Positions 1-6,810 of a stretch of 7,394 nucleotides of DNA are shown here, piece by piece. The stretch lies in contig CALQNE010000176.1 in assembly GCA_943331855.1 (NCBI GenBank), positions 1 through 7,394 on the forward strand, in the 5' to 3' direction. The notes under the pieces are model-generated. The model was given only the letters and a program-made list of their open reading frames with translations, searched no databases and was not told where the DNA came from. The stretch comes from Bordetella parapertussis. Lineage in GTDB: Bacteria; Pseudomonadota; Gammaproteobacteria; Burkholderiales; Burkholderiaceae_B. A program made the position numbers and the translations under genes. How positions within the stretch are numbered: position 1 is the stretch's first letter; the number at the start of each line of letters is the position of its first letter.

Positions 1-980
1 GGATGATCGGTGGGCATATTGCTCACGATCAAAAATTGATTTGTTAACGCGCCCGTTGTTGGATTGAAGAGTGGAAAATATTTTTGATTCAGACGCATCG
101 TCAAGATCAGACATTCTTGCGGTACTTGCAAGAAGCGCTCTTCAAACGCGCCGACATAAACGGCTGGCGCTTCAACCAAGGCGGTCACTTCGTCAAGCAG
201 TGCGTGCACTTCAGGATCTTTCCCAAGTGTCGCGTTCAAGAGCTGCGCCTGGGTTGCTAATAAAGATGCGATTTTTTCTCGGCGTGCAGCAAACGAAGCG
301 ATAACGTGACCGGTTTGTGCAAGCTGTTCTTCGTAACGATCGGCGGAAGTGATCGTGATGGGGCCAGGATGAAGAAAGCGATGGCCGAAGCTCGTGCGTC
401 CGGCGTGTAAGCCAAGAATGTCGGCGGGGATGACTTCGTCGCCGAAAAGCGTGATCAAGGCATGGGCGGGGCGCACGAACTTCACGGAAGTGACGCCATC
501 CGCTAATTGGTATTTCATGACCTTTGGAATGGGCAAGGCAGCAATCGAGGCTTCAATGGCAGCTTGCAGCGCGTTTGTTAACGCGACACCCGGCGCTGTA
601 CCGCGGGCAACGAGATAGTCTTGCTTGCCATCGGATTCACGCTCAAGCGCGCTGACCTGCATGTCGGCCCAGCCTTTGGCCGCGAGTTTCTTTTGTAAGG
701 CCGGTGTAGCCTGCCCCTGAGCGTCAAGCCCGATTTTGACAGGCATGAGCTTTTCGGCAAAGCTTTGATCAGGTGCGACGGCGAGTATGTGCGACAGACG
801 TACGGCGAGACGTCGCGGCGAGGCAAAAGAGGTGATCGTGCTTGCTGTCGTCACCAGACCCTGCGCATGTAGCGCATCGTGCAGGCCCTGTGCGAAGGCT
901 TGGCCCAGTTTAGGTAAGGCCTTTGGGGGTAGCTCTTCTGTGAAGAGCTCGACGAGCAGCGGGCGAGTGGTGAGGGTCAT
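1..980 (-). CDS. glyS: Glycine--tRNA ligase beta subunit, N-terminal part (cut by window edge)
   Basis: This is the beta subunit of the bacterial alpha2beta2 glycyl-tRNA synthetase, which charges tRNA-Gly in the cytoplasm; the beta chain mainly binds tRNA. The frame is open without a stop from the ATG at 980 to base 1, giving 326 complete codons of a protein usually near 700 residues. Visible family blocks are [15 protein letters not shown] (residues 8-22), SPRRLAV (54-60), KFVRPAHAL (167-175), SFGHRF (197-202), [12 protein letters not shown] (261-272), [11 protein letters not shown] (295-305) and IVSNMP (318-323). The C-terminal HD-like and anticodon-binding regions lie beyond the edge. The start is well supported: the family N-terminus begins here, AGGGGG (987-992) lies 6 nt upstream, and the ATG overlaps the glyQ stop in ATGA (977-980). 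This overlap implies translational coupling and balanced subunit supply. No frameshift or internal stop was found when I translated the whole stretch. Identification is secure. Confidence 0.96.
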   Translation of the reverse strand, partial: MTLTTRPLLVELFTEELPPKALPKLGQAFAQGLHDALHAQGLVTTASTITSFASPRRLAVRLSHILAVAPDQSFAEKLMPVKIGLDAQGQATPALQKKLAAKGWADMQVSALERESDGKQDYLVARGTAPGVALTNALQAAIEASIAALPIPKVMKYQLADGVTSVKFVRPAHALITLFGDEVIPADILGLHAGRTSFGHRFLHPGPITITSADRYEEQLAQTGHVIASFAARREKIASLLATQAQLLNATLGKDPEVHALLDEVTALVEAPAVYVGAFEERFLQVPQECLILTMRLNQKYFPLFNPTTGALTNQFLIVSNMPTDH

Positions 981-1903
981 GGCTTGCCCCCTGAGGTAGG
1001 GCTGTGCAGGGGCGAAGTTTGGTTACTGAGCATTGGAAAACCGAGTGCCTCGCGTGCATCGTAATAGGCTTGTGCCACAGCGCGAGACAGATTGCGAATA
1101 CGGCCGATATAGGCAGCGCGTTCGGTGACGCTGATGGCGCCGCGTGCATCGAGCATGTTGAAGGTGTGTGCTGCTTTAAGTGTGGCTTCGTAGGCGGGCA
1201 ACGCCAGCGGAATTTCAATGAGCCGTTTCGCGTTTGCTTCGTGATCGCTGAAATGCCTGAACAGCATTTCAGCGTCAGAATGTTCAAAGTTATAGGTTGA
1301 CTGTTCAACCTCGTTTTGATGAAAAACGTCGCGATAGAGCACCGAACCGTTTGGCCCAGTGGTCCAAACCAGGTCGTAGACGCTTTCGACGCCTTGCAGG
1401 TACATGGCTAAGCGCTCTAGGCCGTAGGTGATCTCACCGGTGGTGGGCGTGCAATCCAGGCCGCCAACCTGTTGAAAATACGTGAATTGTGTGACTTCCA
1501 TTCCATTGAGCCAAACTTCCCAGCCTAGTCCCCAGGCACCCAGGGTGGGGTTCTCCCAGTCATCCTCAACAAAACGGATATCGTGTTCAGTGGGTCGAAT
1601 ACCAAGGGCTTCAAGCGAGCCGATATATAAATCCAGGATATTTGGTGGCGCAGGCTTAAGAACTACTTGGTATTGATAGTAGTGCTGTAGACGATTTGGG
1701 TTTTCGCCGTAGCGCCCATCTTTTGGGCGTCGCGAGGGCTGCACGTAGGCTGCCCGCCAGGGCTCAGGCCCAATCGCGCGCAAAAAGGTTGCTGTGTGTG
1801 AAGTGCCGGCACCGACCTCCATGTCGATGGGTTGAAGCAGGGCACAGCCCTGAAGATCCCAGTACTCTTGCAGACGCAGAATAATTTGCTGAAAAGTAAG
1901 CAT
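977..1903 (-). CDS. glyQ: Glycine--tRNA ligase alpha subunit
   Basis: This is the catalytic alpha subunit of alpha2beta2 glycyl-tRNA synthetase (class II aminoacyl-tRNA synthetase), which activates glycine with ATP and works with GlyS to charge tRNA-Gly. The protein has 308 residues, a normal length. Highly conserved blocks are visible: [10 protein letters not shown] (27-36), [18 protein letters not shown] (54-71), [15 protein letters not shown] (117-131), [13 protein letters not shown] (133-145), and the motif-3-like [13 protein letters not shown] (156-168) with the ATP-binding arginine. [15 protein letters not shown] (193-207) and [17 protein letters not shown] text (251-262) follow. About 15 residues after LGFPM (287-291) form a poorly conserved Ser/Pro-rich tail. 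The start at 1903 matches the betaproteobacterial N-terminus (MLTFQQII), and no in-frame start is seen just upstream. No good Shine-Dalgarno sequence precedes it. It is the first gene of glyQ-glyS, divergent from fumA. Confidence 0.98.
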   Translation of the reverse strand: MLTFQQIILRLQEYWDLQGCALLQPIDMEVGAGTSHTATFLRAIGPEPWRAAYVQPSRRPKDGRYGENPNRLQHYYQYQVVLKPAPPNILDLYIGSLEALGIRPTEHDIRFVEDDWENPTLGAWGLGWEVWLNGMEVTQFTYFQQVGGLDCTPTTGEITYGLERLAMYLQGVESVYDLVWTTGPNGSVLYRDVFHQNEVEQSTYNFEHSDAEMLFRHFSDHEANAKRLIEIPLALPAYEATLKAAHTFNMLDARGAISVTERAAYIGRIRNLSRAVAQAYYDAREALGFPMLSNQTSPLHSPTSGGKP

Positions 1904-1939
1904 GAAGGTTTGAACGCGGCCAAGGCTATTTAATCCGTT

Positions 1940-1945
1940 ATTTTA
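1940..1945 (-). promoter_or_regulatory. Possible -10 box for glyQS
   Basis: Read on the minus strand this hexamer is TAAAAT, one mismatch from TATAAT. It would place transcription start roughly 30 nt before the glyQ ATG. No convincing -35 hexamer lies 16-18 nt further upstream; that area is CCACCA-like and overlaps an inverted repeat. This is a weak prediction by eye. Confidence 0.2.
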
Positions 1946-1957
1946 CCGTGCGCAGCC

Positions 1958-1983
1958 CTTGGTGGTGGCTGGCTGACACCAAG
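1958..1983. repeat. 7-bp perfect inverted repeat in glyQ-fumA spacer
   Basis: CTTGGTG (1958-1964) and CACCAAG (1977-1983) are perfect reverse complements separated by 12 bases. On the minus strand the repeat lies about 12 bp upstream of the TAAAAT box proposed for glyQS, so it covers the expected -35 area and could be an operator half-site pair. As RNA on the plus strand it could fold into a 7-bp hairpin, but no clean T-run follows immediately. The repeat is seen directly; its function is unknown. Confidence 0.4.
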
Positions 1984-2037
1984 TGTGCCTTTTGGTCGAG
2001 TCGTGGCGTTCTGGGCGAAGTTCTTTGATGAATCGCC

Positions 2038-2043
2038 TATGAT
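2038..2043 (+). promoter_or_regulatory. Possible -10 box for fumA, inside a small palindrome
   Basis: TATGAT matches the sigma-70 -10 consensus at five of six positions and faces fumA. It sits inside GCCTA-TGATT-TAGGC (2035-2049), a 5-bp perfect inverted repeat. No good -35 hexamer is found 15-19 bp upstream, and there is no TGn extended -10. The implied 5' leader would be about 130 nt. This is a weak prediction. Confidence 0.25.
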
Positions 2044-2169
2044 TTAGGCTAGGCCGTGGTTGAGGGGTTCAAGCTTGCCCTGAGAATCTGCGAAAATGCT
2101 TCTTTAGCCGTAAAAACCGTGCATACGCGTGGGTATTGGCCTAATTTTTTATTCGATCCTTTTCATAGC

Positions 2170-2173
2170 AGGT
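2170..2173 (+). promoter_or_regulatory. Ribosome binding site deciding the fumA start
   Basis: AGGT lies 6 nt before the ATG at 2180. No comparable purine run precedes the in-frame GTG at 2129 or the ATG at 2189 (codon 4 from 2180). Together with the family N-terminus this favours 2180 as the start. Confidence 0.55.
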
Positions 2174-2179
2174 ATCTCT

Positions 2180-3703
2180 ATGTCGGTCATGATTCAAGAA
2201 GAAGACTTCGTTTCCTCGATCGCAGATGCGATTCAATTCATCAGCTACTACCATCCGGCTGATTACATCAAGCATTTAGCGCGAGCGTACGAGCGTGAAG
2301 AAAGCCCTGCGGCCAAAGATGCCATGGCACAAATTTTGACCAACTCACGCATGAGTGCCGAAGGTCGTCGTCCGATTTGTCAGGATACTGGCATCGTCAA
2401 TGTCTTCTTGAAAATCGGAATGGATGTTCGTTTTAATACCAAGAAAAACATTCAAGAGCTGTGTGACGAGGGTGTGCGTCGTGGATACTTGAACCCCGAA
2501 AATCCTCTGCGCGCCTCGGTGTTGGATGACCCAATTTTTTTGCGTAAAAATACAAAAGACAATACGCCCTGTATCGTGAATGTTGAGTTGGTGCAGGGTA
2601 ATAAAGTTGAGGTGCAGATCGCCTCTAAGGGCGGTGGCTCTGAAAATAAGTCGAAGCTGGCGATGTTGAACCCCAATGATTCGATTGTTGACTGGGTGCT
2701 CAAGACAGTGCCAACAATGGGCGCGGGCTGGTGTCCACCGGGCATGTTGGGCATTGGCGTTGGAGGAACGGCTGAAAAAGCGGTGCTGATGGCCAAGCAG
2801 TCGTTAATGGAAGATCTGGATATGTATGAGTTACTTGAGCGTGGGCCAAGTAACAAAATCGAAGAGTTGCGAATTGAGCTCTATCAAAAGGTCAATGCCT
2901 TGGGGATTGGGGCTCAGGGCTTAGGCGGTTTAACGACCGTGCTTGATGTCAAAATCAAAACCTTTGCCACGCACGCTGCGTCGTTTCCGGTTGCGATGAT
3001 TCCAAATTGTGCGGCAACACGTCATGCACACTTTGAGTTGGATGGCTCTGGGCCTGCACACCTGCATCGTCCGTCTTTGTCTGACTGGCCTGATGTCAAT
3101 TGGGCGCCAAACTATAAGTCGTCTCGTCAGGTTGATTTGAACAAGCTTACGCGCGAAGAAGTCGCAAGCTGGAAGCCTGGTCAAACGTTATTATTAAACG
3201 GAAAAATGCTGACGGGCCGGGATGCGGCGCACAAGCGTATTCAAGACATGTTGGCCAAGGGTGAAAAGTTGCCGGTCGATTTTCATGGCAAGGCAATTTA
3301 CTATGTTGGGCCGGTTGATCCAGTGGGTGACGAAGTCGTTGGCCCTGCCGGTCCAACCACCTCGACCCGGATGGACAAGTTCACTGACATGATGCTTGAG
3401 CAAACAGGTTTGTTTGTCATGATCGGTAAGTCTGAGCGTGGCGCTGCCACAATTGAATCTATTCGCAAGCACAAGTCGGCCTACTTGATGGCGGTGGGTG
3501 GTGCGGCATACTTGGTGTCTAAGGCGATCAAAGGCGCTAAAGTGATTGGCTTTGCTGATCTGGGGATGGAGGCGATCTATGAATTTGATGTGGTCGACAT
3601 GCCTGTGACGGTGGCGGTAGATTCGACTGGTACATCGGTGCATACGACCGGGCCTAAAGAATGGTCTTCGCGGATTGCTGGGATTCCGGTGGTGGCGGCT
3701 TAG
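2180..3703 (+). CDS. fumA: Fumarate hydratase, class I (iron-sulfur, oxygen-sensitive type)
   Basis: This is a cytoplasmic [4Fe-4S] fumarase that interconverts fumarate and L-malate in the TCA cycle. It belongs to the single-chain class I family, not the class II FumC/aspartase superfamily. From the ATG at 2180 it has 507 residues, typical of single-chain class I enzymes. Three cysteines sit where the cluster ligands are expected: C68 in PICQDTG, C185 in GWCPPG and C277 in NCAATRH. Other family blocks are GGGSENKSK (151-159), GIGAQGLGG (242-250), GPTTSTRMD (391-399) and GKSERG (416-421). The N-terminal alpha domain covers about 10-285 and the C-terminal beta domain about 290-500, joined in one chain. 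A GTG at 2129 would add 17 mostly hydrophobic residues, but this is unlikely for a cytoplasmic enzyme and lacks an RBS. The gene is divergent from glyQS and convergent with the CoA-ligase gene, so it is probably monocistronic. The symbol follows the E. coli class I naming. Confidence 0.96.
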   Translation: MSVMIQEEDFVSSIADAIQFISYYHPADYIKHLARAYEREESPAAKDAMAQILTNSRMSAEGRRPICQDTGIVNVFLKIGMDVRFNTKKNIQELCDEGVRRGYLNPENPLRASVLDDPIFLRKNTKDNTPCIVNVELVQGNKVEVQIASKGGGSENKSKLAMLNPNDSIVDWVLKTVPTMGAGWCPPGMLGIGVGGTAEKAVLMAKQSLMEDLDMYELLERGPSNKIEELRIELYQKVNALGIGAQGLGGLTTVLDVKIKTFATHAASFPVAMIPNCAATRHAHFELDGSGPAHLHRPSLSDWPDVNWAPNYKSSRQVDLNKLTREEVASWKPGQTLLLNGKMLTGRDAAHKRIQDMLAKGEKLPVDFHGKAIYYVGPVDPVGDEVVGPAGPTTSTRMDKFTDMMLEQTGLFVMIGKSERGAATIESIRKHKSAYLMAVGGAAYLVSKAIKGAKVIGFADLGMEAIYEFDVVDMPVTVAVDSTGTSVHTTGPKEWSSRIAGIPVVAA

Positions 3704-3707
3704 GGGG

Positions 3708-3731
3708 TACGCCAGAGCTAGCGTAATTTTT
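3708..3731 (+). terminator. Possible intrinsic terminator of fumA
   Basis: TACGC (3708-3712) and GCGTA (3721-3725) can pair as a 5-bp stem with an 8-nt loop, followed after one A by five Ts (3727-3731). It begins five bases after the fumA stop codon. The stem is short and has only three GC pairs, so it would be a weak terminator. It overlaps the stop and last codons of the convergent ligase gene. It has no T-run on the minus strand, so it would not terminate the liv-ligase transcript. Confidence 0.4.
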
Positions 3732-5343
3732 CTGCCGCGAGCTCTCTGAGTTTGACGCGTTGAAACTTTTGGCCGTTGGCGCTGGCGGTAGTTGGGAATT
3801 CGTTGACGAACCAAAGGTGTGCGGGGATTTTAAAGGCGGCGAGTGTTGTTGAGATGCTTTTGAGTATTGCAGTCGCGTCTGGGATCGTTTGTTTGTTTGT
3901 GGCGATTGCAAAAGCGACTGCGCGGGGTTGGCCGTTGATCTCGATCCCAACGACTTGGGCACTTTCGATTTCGGGTTGATCGGCTAAAACGTGTTCGATT
4001 TCGGTTGGATCGACTAAGAAGCCGCCGAGTCGCATCGTGTCACCCATGCGCGATTGATAGACGAAGCTGCCATCGTCACGTAAATAACCGAGATCCCCGG
4101 TTTTGAAATAACCGTCTTGGGTAAAGGCGTGGGCCGTGGCTTCTGGATTGTTGTAATAGCCTTTGAAGAGGGTGGGCGAATAGATTTCAATCTCGCCAGA
4201 TATGCCCGGGGCGCACAGCGCTTGGCTGTCAGGATCGCGTACACGAACGTGGGCCAGTGCGCCGGCTGCTGGGGTGCCGCCGCCTAGCGCACGCTCTTCA
4301 AGTGGTAATGAGGGCTGTTGCGCAGAGAACAGGGCATGTACTTCGCTTGAGCCATACAGCCCACGCATGGGATAACCGCGAGGCGCGAGTGTTTGAGCGA
4401 GTTCGATAAAGCGTGCGCTGAAGGCGGCAAAGCCAAAGAGCTTAAGTGAGGGAAACGCAACAGGCTCGGGATTCTGTTCAACAAAGCGTCGAAGCATTTC
4501 GTCGCTGCCAAAGATATGCGTGATTTGATATTGTCGAATTAATTGACTCGCTGAAGCGACATCAAAAAAATCCATCAGAACAACAGGCATTTTTGCGGTG
4601 ATGGTCGCGAGCGTACTATTTAAACCGTACACTCCGCAAAAAGGAAGCGCAGTCAGTAAGATGTCATCAGGTTCGCCAAAGTGATAGCTCTGCGCAACAT
4701 GTCTTGCGTGCTCGCTGAGGGTTCTTTGGGTATGCACGACCAGTTTTGGACCCTTTGTCGTACCCGATGTTGTAAAAAAAATAACGGGTAGATCGGCAAG
4801 CTTAGCGTCTGATTGACGAGGTTGACTTTGCAGATCGTTGCGTGTCGCGCTTGTTGCGTTTTTGAGCTTCGGCACAAACCGCGTAACAGGGCGGTTCAAG
4901 AGCTGCGCGGGCGTCTGTTCGTCTGCGTCGACCATCATGATTTTTTTAAGATGGACTAGATTACTTGCATCAACGTCTTGTATCACCTCGGCAAAATCAA
5001 TCTTTCGAAAATTGAGCTGAAGGATTAAAAAATTTGCCTGTGAGTTGGTCAAAATATAATGCACTTCGTGGGCACGATATTTTGTATTGACTGCCACCAG
5101 TGTTGCACCTAAACGTGCCAGCGCAAAAAAAATGGCTAACCATTCAACTCGGTTAATGAGCCAGACCGCAACGCGATCGCCGGTTTGAATGCCTTGCTCA
5201 GTGAACCAGGCTTCGGTGTCTTGTACGAGTTGCTCAAACTGAAGGTAAGAGATTTGCTGATCGTCTTGAATCAGCATGATCTCGTTGGGCGTTTGACTTA
5301 AATGGTGCTGATAGACTGAATCCAACGCGTACGACTGCACCAT
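3718..5343 (-). CDS. AMP-forming acyl-CoA ligase (ANL superfamily), substrate unknown
   Basis: This 541-residue protein belongs to the adenylate-forming (AMP-binding) superfamily. It would activate a carboxylic acid with ATP to an acyl-AMP and then transfer it to coenzyme A. Seen motifs are the A3 phosphate loop TTSGTTKGPK (191-200), A5 YGSSE (330-334), A7 TGDLGY (415-420), the hinge/A8 region RMGDTMRLGG (432-441), and the A10 region ANGQK (522-526), whose K526 is the expected catalytic lysine. The large N-terminal domain runs to about residue 428 and the mobile C-terminal lid from about 430. There is no signal peptide or carrier-protein domain, so it is a stand-alone cytosolic enzyme. It starts one base after the livF stop, with only a weak upstream GGA, so translation probably depends on coupling to livF. 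Medium-chain, branched or aromatic acids are all possible substrates; the sequence alone does not decide. Family assignment is firm, specificity is not. Confidence 0.9.
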   Translation of the reverse strand: MVQSYALDSVYQHHLSQTPNEIMLIQDDQQISYLQFEQLVQDTEAWFTEQGIQTGDRVAVWLINRVEWLAIFFALARLGATLVAVNTKYRAHEVHYILTNSQANFLILQLNFRKIDFAEVIQDVDASNLVHLKKIMMVDADEQTPAQLLNRPVTRFVPKLKNATSATRNDLQSQPRQSDAKLADLPVIFFTTSGTTKGPKLVVHTQRTLSEHARHVAQSYHFGEPDDILLTALPFCGVYGLNSTLATITAKMPVVLMDFFDVASASQLIRQYQITHIFGSDEMLRRFVEQNPEPVAFPSLKLFGFAAFSARFIELAQTLAPRGYPMRGLYGSSEVHALFSAQQPSLPLEERALGGGTPAAGALAHVRVRDPDSQALCAPGISGEIEIYSPTLFKGYYNNPEATAHAFTQDGYFKTGDLGYLRDDGSFVYQSRMGDTMRLGGFLVDPTEIEHVLADQPEIESAQVVGIEINGQPRAVAFAIATNKQTIPDATAILKSISTTLAAFKIPAHLWFVNEFPTTASANGQKFQRVKLRELAAEKLR

Positions 5344-5344
5344 G

Positions 5345-6061
5345 TCAATACAGTTCCATCAGGTCTGCGTTATTGCTGAAGGCTTCTGGCGTGCCCTCGC
5401 GAATGAGTTGACCGGATTTCATGACAATCACGCGATCTGAGATTTTCAATGCTTCGCGAATGTTCTGTTCAACAATCAGAATCGACATTTTGCGTTCTTG
5501 TTGTAGGGCTCTTAAGGGGCCCGCCAAGTCTTGAAATAATTTTGGCGCCAAACCAATTGAGGGCTCATCCAGCAGCAAGCAACGAGGCTGACCTAGCAGT
5601 GCGCGACCCAGCGACACCATTTGCTGTTGTCCGCCTGAAAGCGTTCCCGCGCGTTGGGTATAAAACTTTTTAATCATTGGTAGTACGCTCATCACCCAAT
5701 CCAGGCGAGCAGCTTGCTCACCCTTAGGGATGCCGTTCGCCCAAAATCCAAGTCGCATGATTTCGGCGACTGTTAATCCGGGAAACACACCTCGGCCCTC
5801 GGGGACAAGAGCGATGCTCGCGGCATTCATGCCACGTGGATCTGGTTTGTCGACGGCTTTACCTTCAAGTGTGATGGTGCCTTCGGCTAAAGGGACTAGA
5901 CCGAAAAGTGCTTTCAATAACGTTGATTTTCCAGCACCATTGTGGCCAATCAAACAAAGCACTTCGTTGTAGCCAAGGTTGACATTAAAGTTGTCAAGCA
6001 CGGGTCTGCCACCATAGCCCACGCGCAAGTTTTTGGCTTCGATGAAATTAGCCGCGGTCAT
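5345..6061 (-). CDS. livF: Branched-chain amino acid-type ABC transporter, ATP-binding protein LivF
   Basis: This is one of the two ATPases that power a HAAT/Liv-type importer at the inner face of the membrane, presumably pairing with LivG. The protein has 238 residues, the usual LivF length. It shows Walker A GHNGAGKST (39-47), the LivF-typical VPEGRGVF (86-93), the ABC signature LSGGQQQ (141-147), Walker B CLLLDEP (161-167) with E166 as catalytic base, and a D-loop-like region IGLAP (169-173). The switch position reads VEQN (197-200), with glutamine where many ABC ATPases have histidine; this is usual for LivF. It ends in LMELY, as LivF proteins commonly do. The ATG at 6061 overlaps the livG stop in ATGA (6058-6061), and GGAGAA (6067-6072) lies 5 nt upstream, which supports this start. 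The CoA-ligase gene follows one base after the stop. Confidence 0.95.
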   Translation of the reverse strand: MTAANFIEAKNLRVGYGGRPVLDNFNVNLGYNEVLCLIGHNGAGKSTLLKALFGLVPLAEGTITLEGKAVDKPDPRGMNAASIALVPEGRGVFPGLTVAEIMRLGFWANGIPKGEQAARLDWVMSVLPMIKKFYTQRAGTLSGGQQQMVSLGRALLGQPRCLLLDEPSIGLAPKLFQDLAGPLRALQQERKMSILIVEQNIREALKISDRVIVMKSGQLIREGTPEAFSNNADLMELY

Positions 6062-6810
6062 GCGCGTTCTCCAAAATAGATCGCGGCGAGGTGCGGATCT
6101 TTCAAGATATCCTCTGAGCTGCCTTGGGCGAGCAATTTACCTTGGTCTAAAAACGCAACACGGTCTGAAAGTTGAATCACGATATCCAGATTGTGTTCGA
6201 TGATGCAAATCGTAATGCCGCGTTTCGCATAATCTCGCAACAGCGTCACAAAGCGCTCAAATGATCGCGGATCAAGGCCAGAGGCAGGTTCGTCGAGCAG
6301 CCAGAGCTTGGCTTGGCTCGCCATGATGCGCGCCAGACTCAAAAATTTGCGTTCGGCGTAAGCAAGATCGACGGCGCGTTCGTGACGTTTATCGGCCAAT
6401 TGTGTTTCAGCCAGAATTTCGGTCACGCGCTGCTCGGCCGCTTTGCGTCCGGCTTGCCAGAGCCAGCTTCCGCGCTCCATGACGGTCATGATGTTTTCTT
6501 CGACAGTCATCTGGTTATAAAGGCGCAGGTCTTGAAACGTGCGAGCAATACCCAGGCGTGCAACCTGCCAGGGCTCAACACCTTTAAGCGGTTTGCCCAG
6601 CCAGTGCACGGTACCGCTGCTCGGGATTAAATGCCCGGTGATCAGGTTAAACAAGGTCGTTTTGCCTGCGCCATTGGGGCCCACCAGCGTGGTAATGACT
6701 CCGGCCGGTAAATCCATGGTGACGTCGTCAATCGCTTGCAAGCCACCAAAGTTTTTATTCAGATTTCGAATCTGCAGCAAGATTTCTTGCTCAACTGCCG
6801 AAGTCGTCAT
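6058..6810 (-). CDS. livG: Branched-chain amino acid-type ABC transporter, ATP-binding protein LivG
   Basis: This is the second ATPase of the Liv-type importer, 250 residues long. It shows Walker A GPNGAGKTT (44-52), Q-loop TFQ (91-93) within the LivG-typical GIARTFQDLRL, Walker B LWLLDEP (169-175) with E174, D-loop SGLDP (177-181), and a normal switch histidine in IIEHN (203-207). The signature region reads DLAYAERKFLSLARI (148-162), so the canonical LSGGQ or the LSYGQQ common in LivG is replaced by LAYAERK. A following paired ATPase (LivF) has a perfect signature, so the dimer would have one canonical and one divergent site. The C-terminus HLAAIYFGE is typical of the family. The start at 6810 has AAGGAG (6819-6824) 8 nt upstream and overlaps the livM stop in ATGA (6807-6810). 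Confidence 0.94.
   Translation of the reverse strand: MTTSAVEQEILLQIRNLNKNFGGLQAIDDVTMDLPAGVITTLVGPNGAGKTTLFNLITGHLIPSSGTVHWLGKPLKGVEPWQVARLGIARTFQDLRLYNQMTVEENIMTVMERGSWLWQAGRKAAEQRVTEILAETQLADKRHERAVDLAYAERKFLSLARIMASQAKLWLLDEPASGLDPRSFERFVTLLRDYAKRGITICIIEHNLDIVIQLSDRVAFLDQGKLLAQGSSEDILKDPHLAAIYFGERA

Noticed and set aside
40..585. The 12-mer TTTGTTAACGCG occurs at 40-51 and 574-585.
   Set aside because: Both copies are in frame in glyS and encode Ala-Leu-Thr-Asn with the same codons; two copies do not indicate a repeat family or uptake sequence.
910..1308. A 132-codon minus-strand frame across the glyQ-glyS junction.
   Set aside because: It overlaps two strongly conserved synthetase genes in another frame and shows no family resemblance.
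2056..2262. A 68-codon plus-strand frame in the leader and start of fumA.
   Set aside because: It overlaps the fumA coding region out of frame and has no convincing RBS or recognised motif; a regulatory leader peptide cannot be argued from the sequence.
3194..3814. A 206-codon open frame on the minus strand opposite fumA.
   Set aside because: It lies antisense inside a clear fumarase gene, has low-complexity His/Arg-rich content and no recognisable domain; it is a shadow of the real gene.
234..4907. A roughly 15-bp string, GTTCAAGAGCTGCGC, occurs in both glyS (about 234-248) and the ligase gene (about 4896-4910).
   Set aside because: Both encode Ala-Gln-Leu-Leu-Asn in frame on the minus strand; this is best explained as coding coincidence.
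5460..5475. LivF has glutamine (VEQN) at the switch-histidine position.
   Set aside because: This is the usual state in LivF proteins and is not an anomaly.
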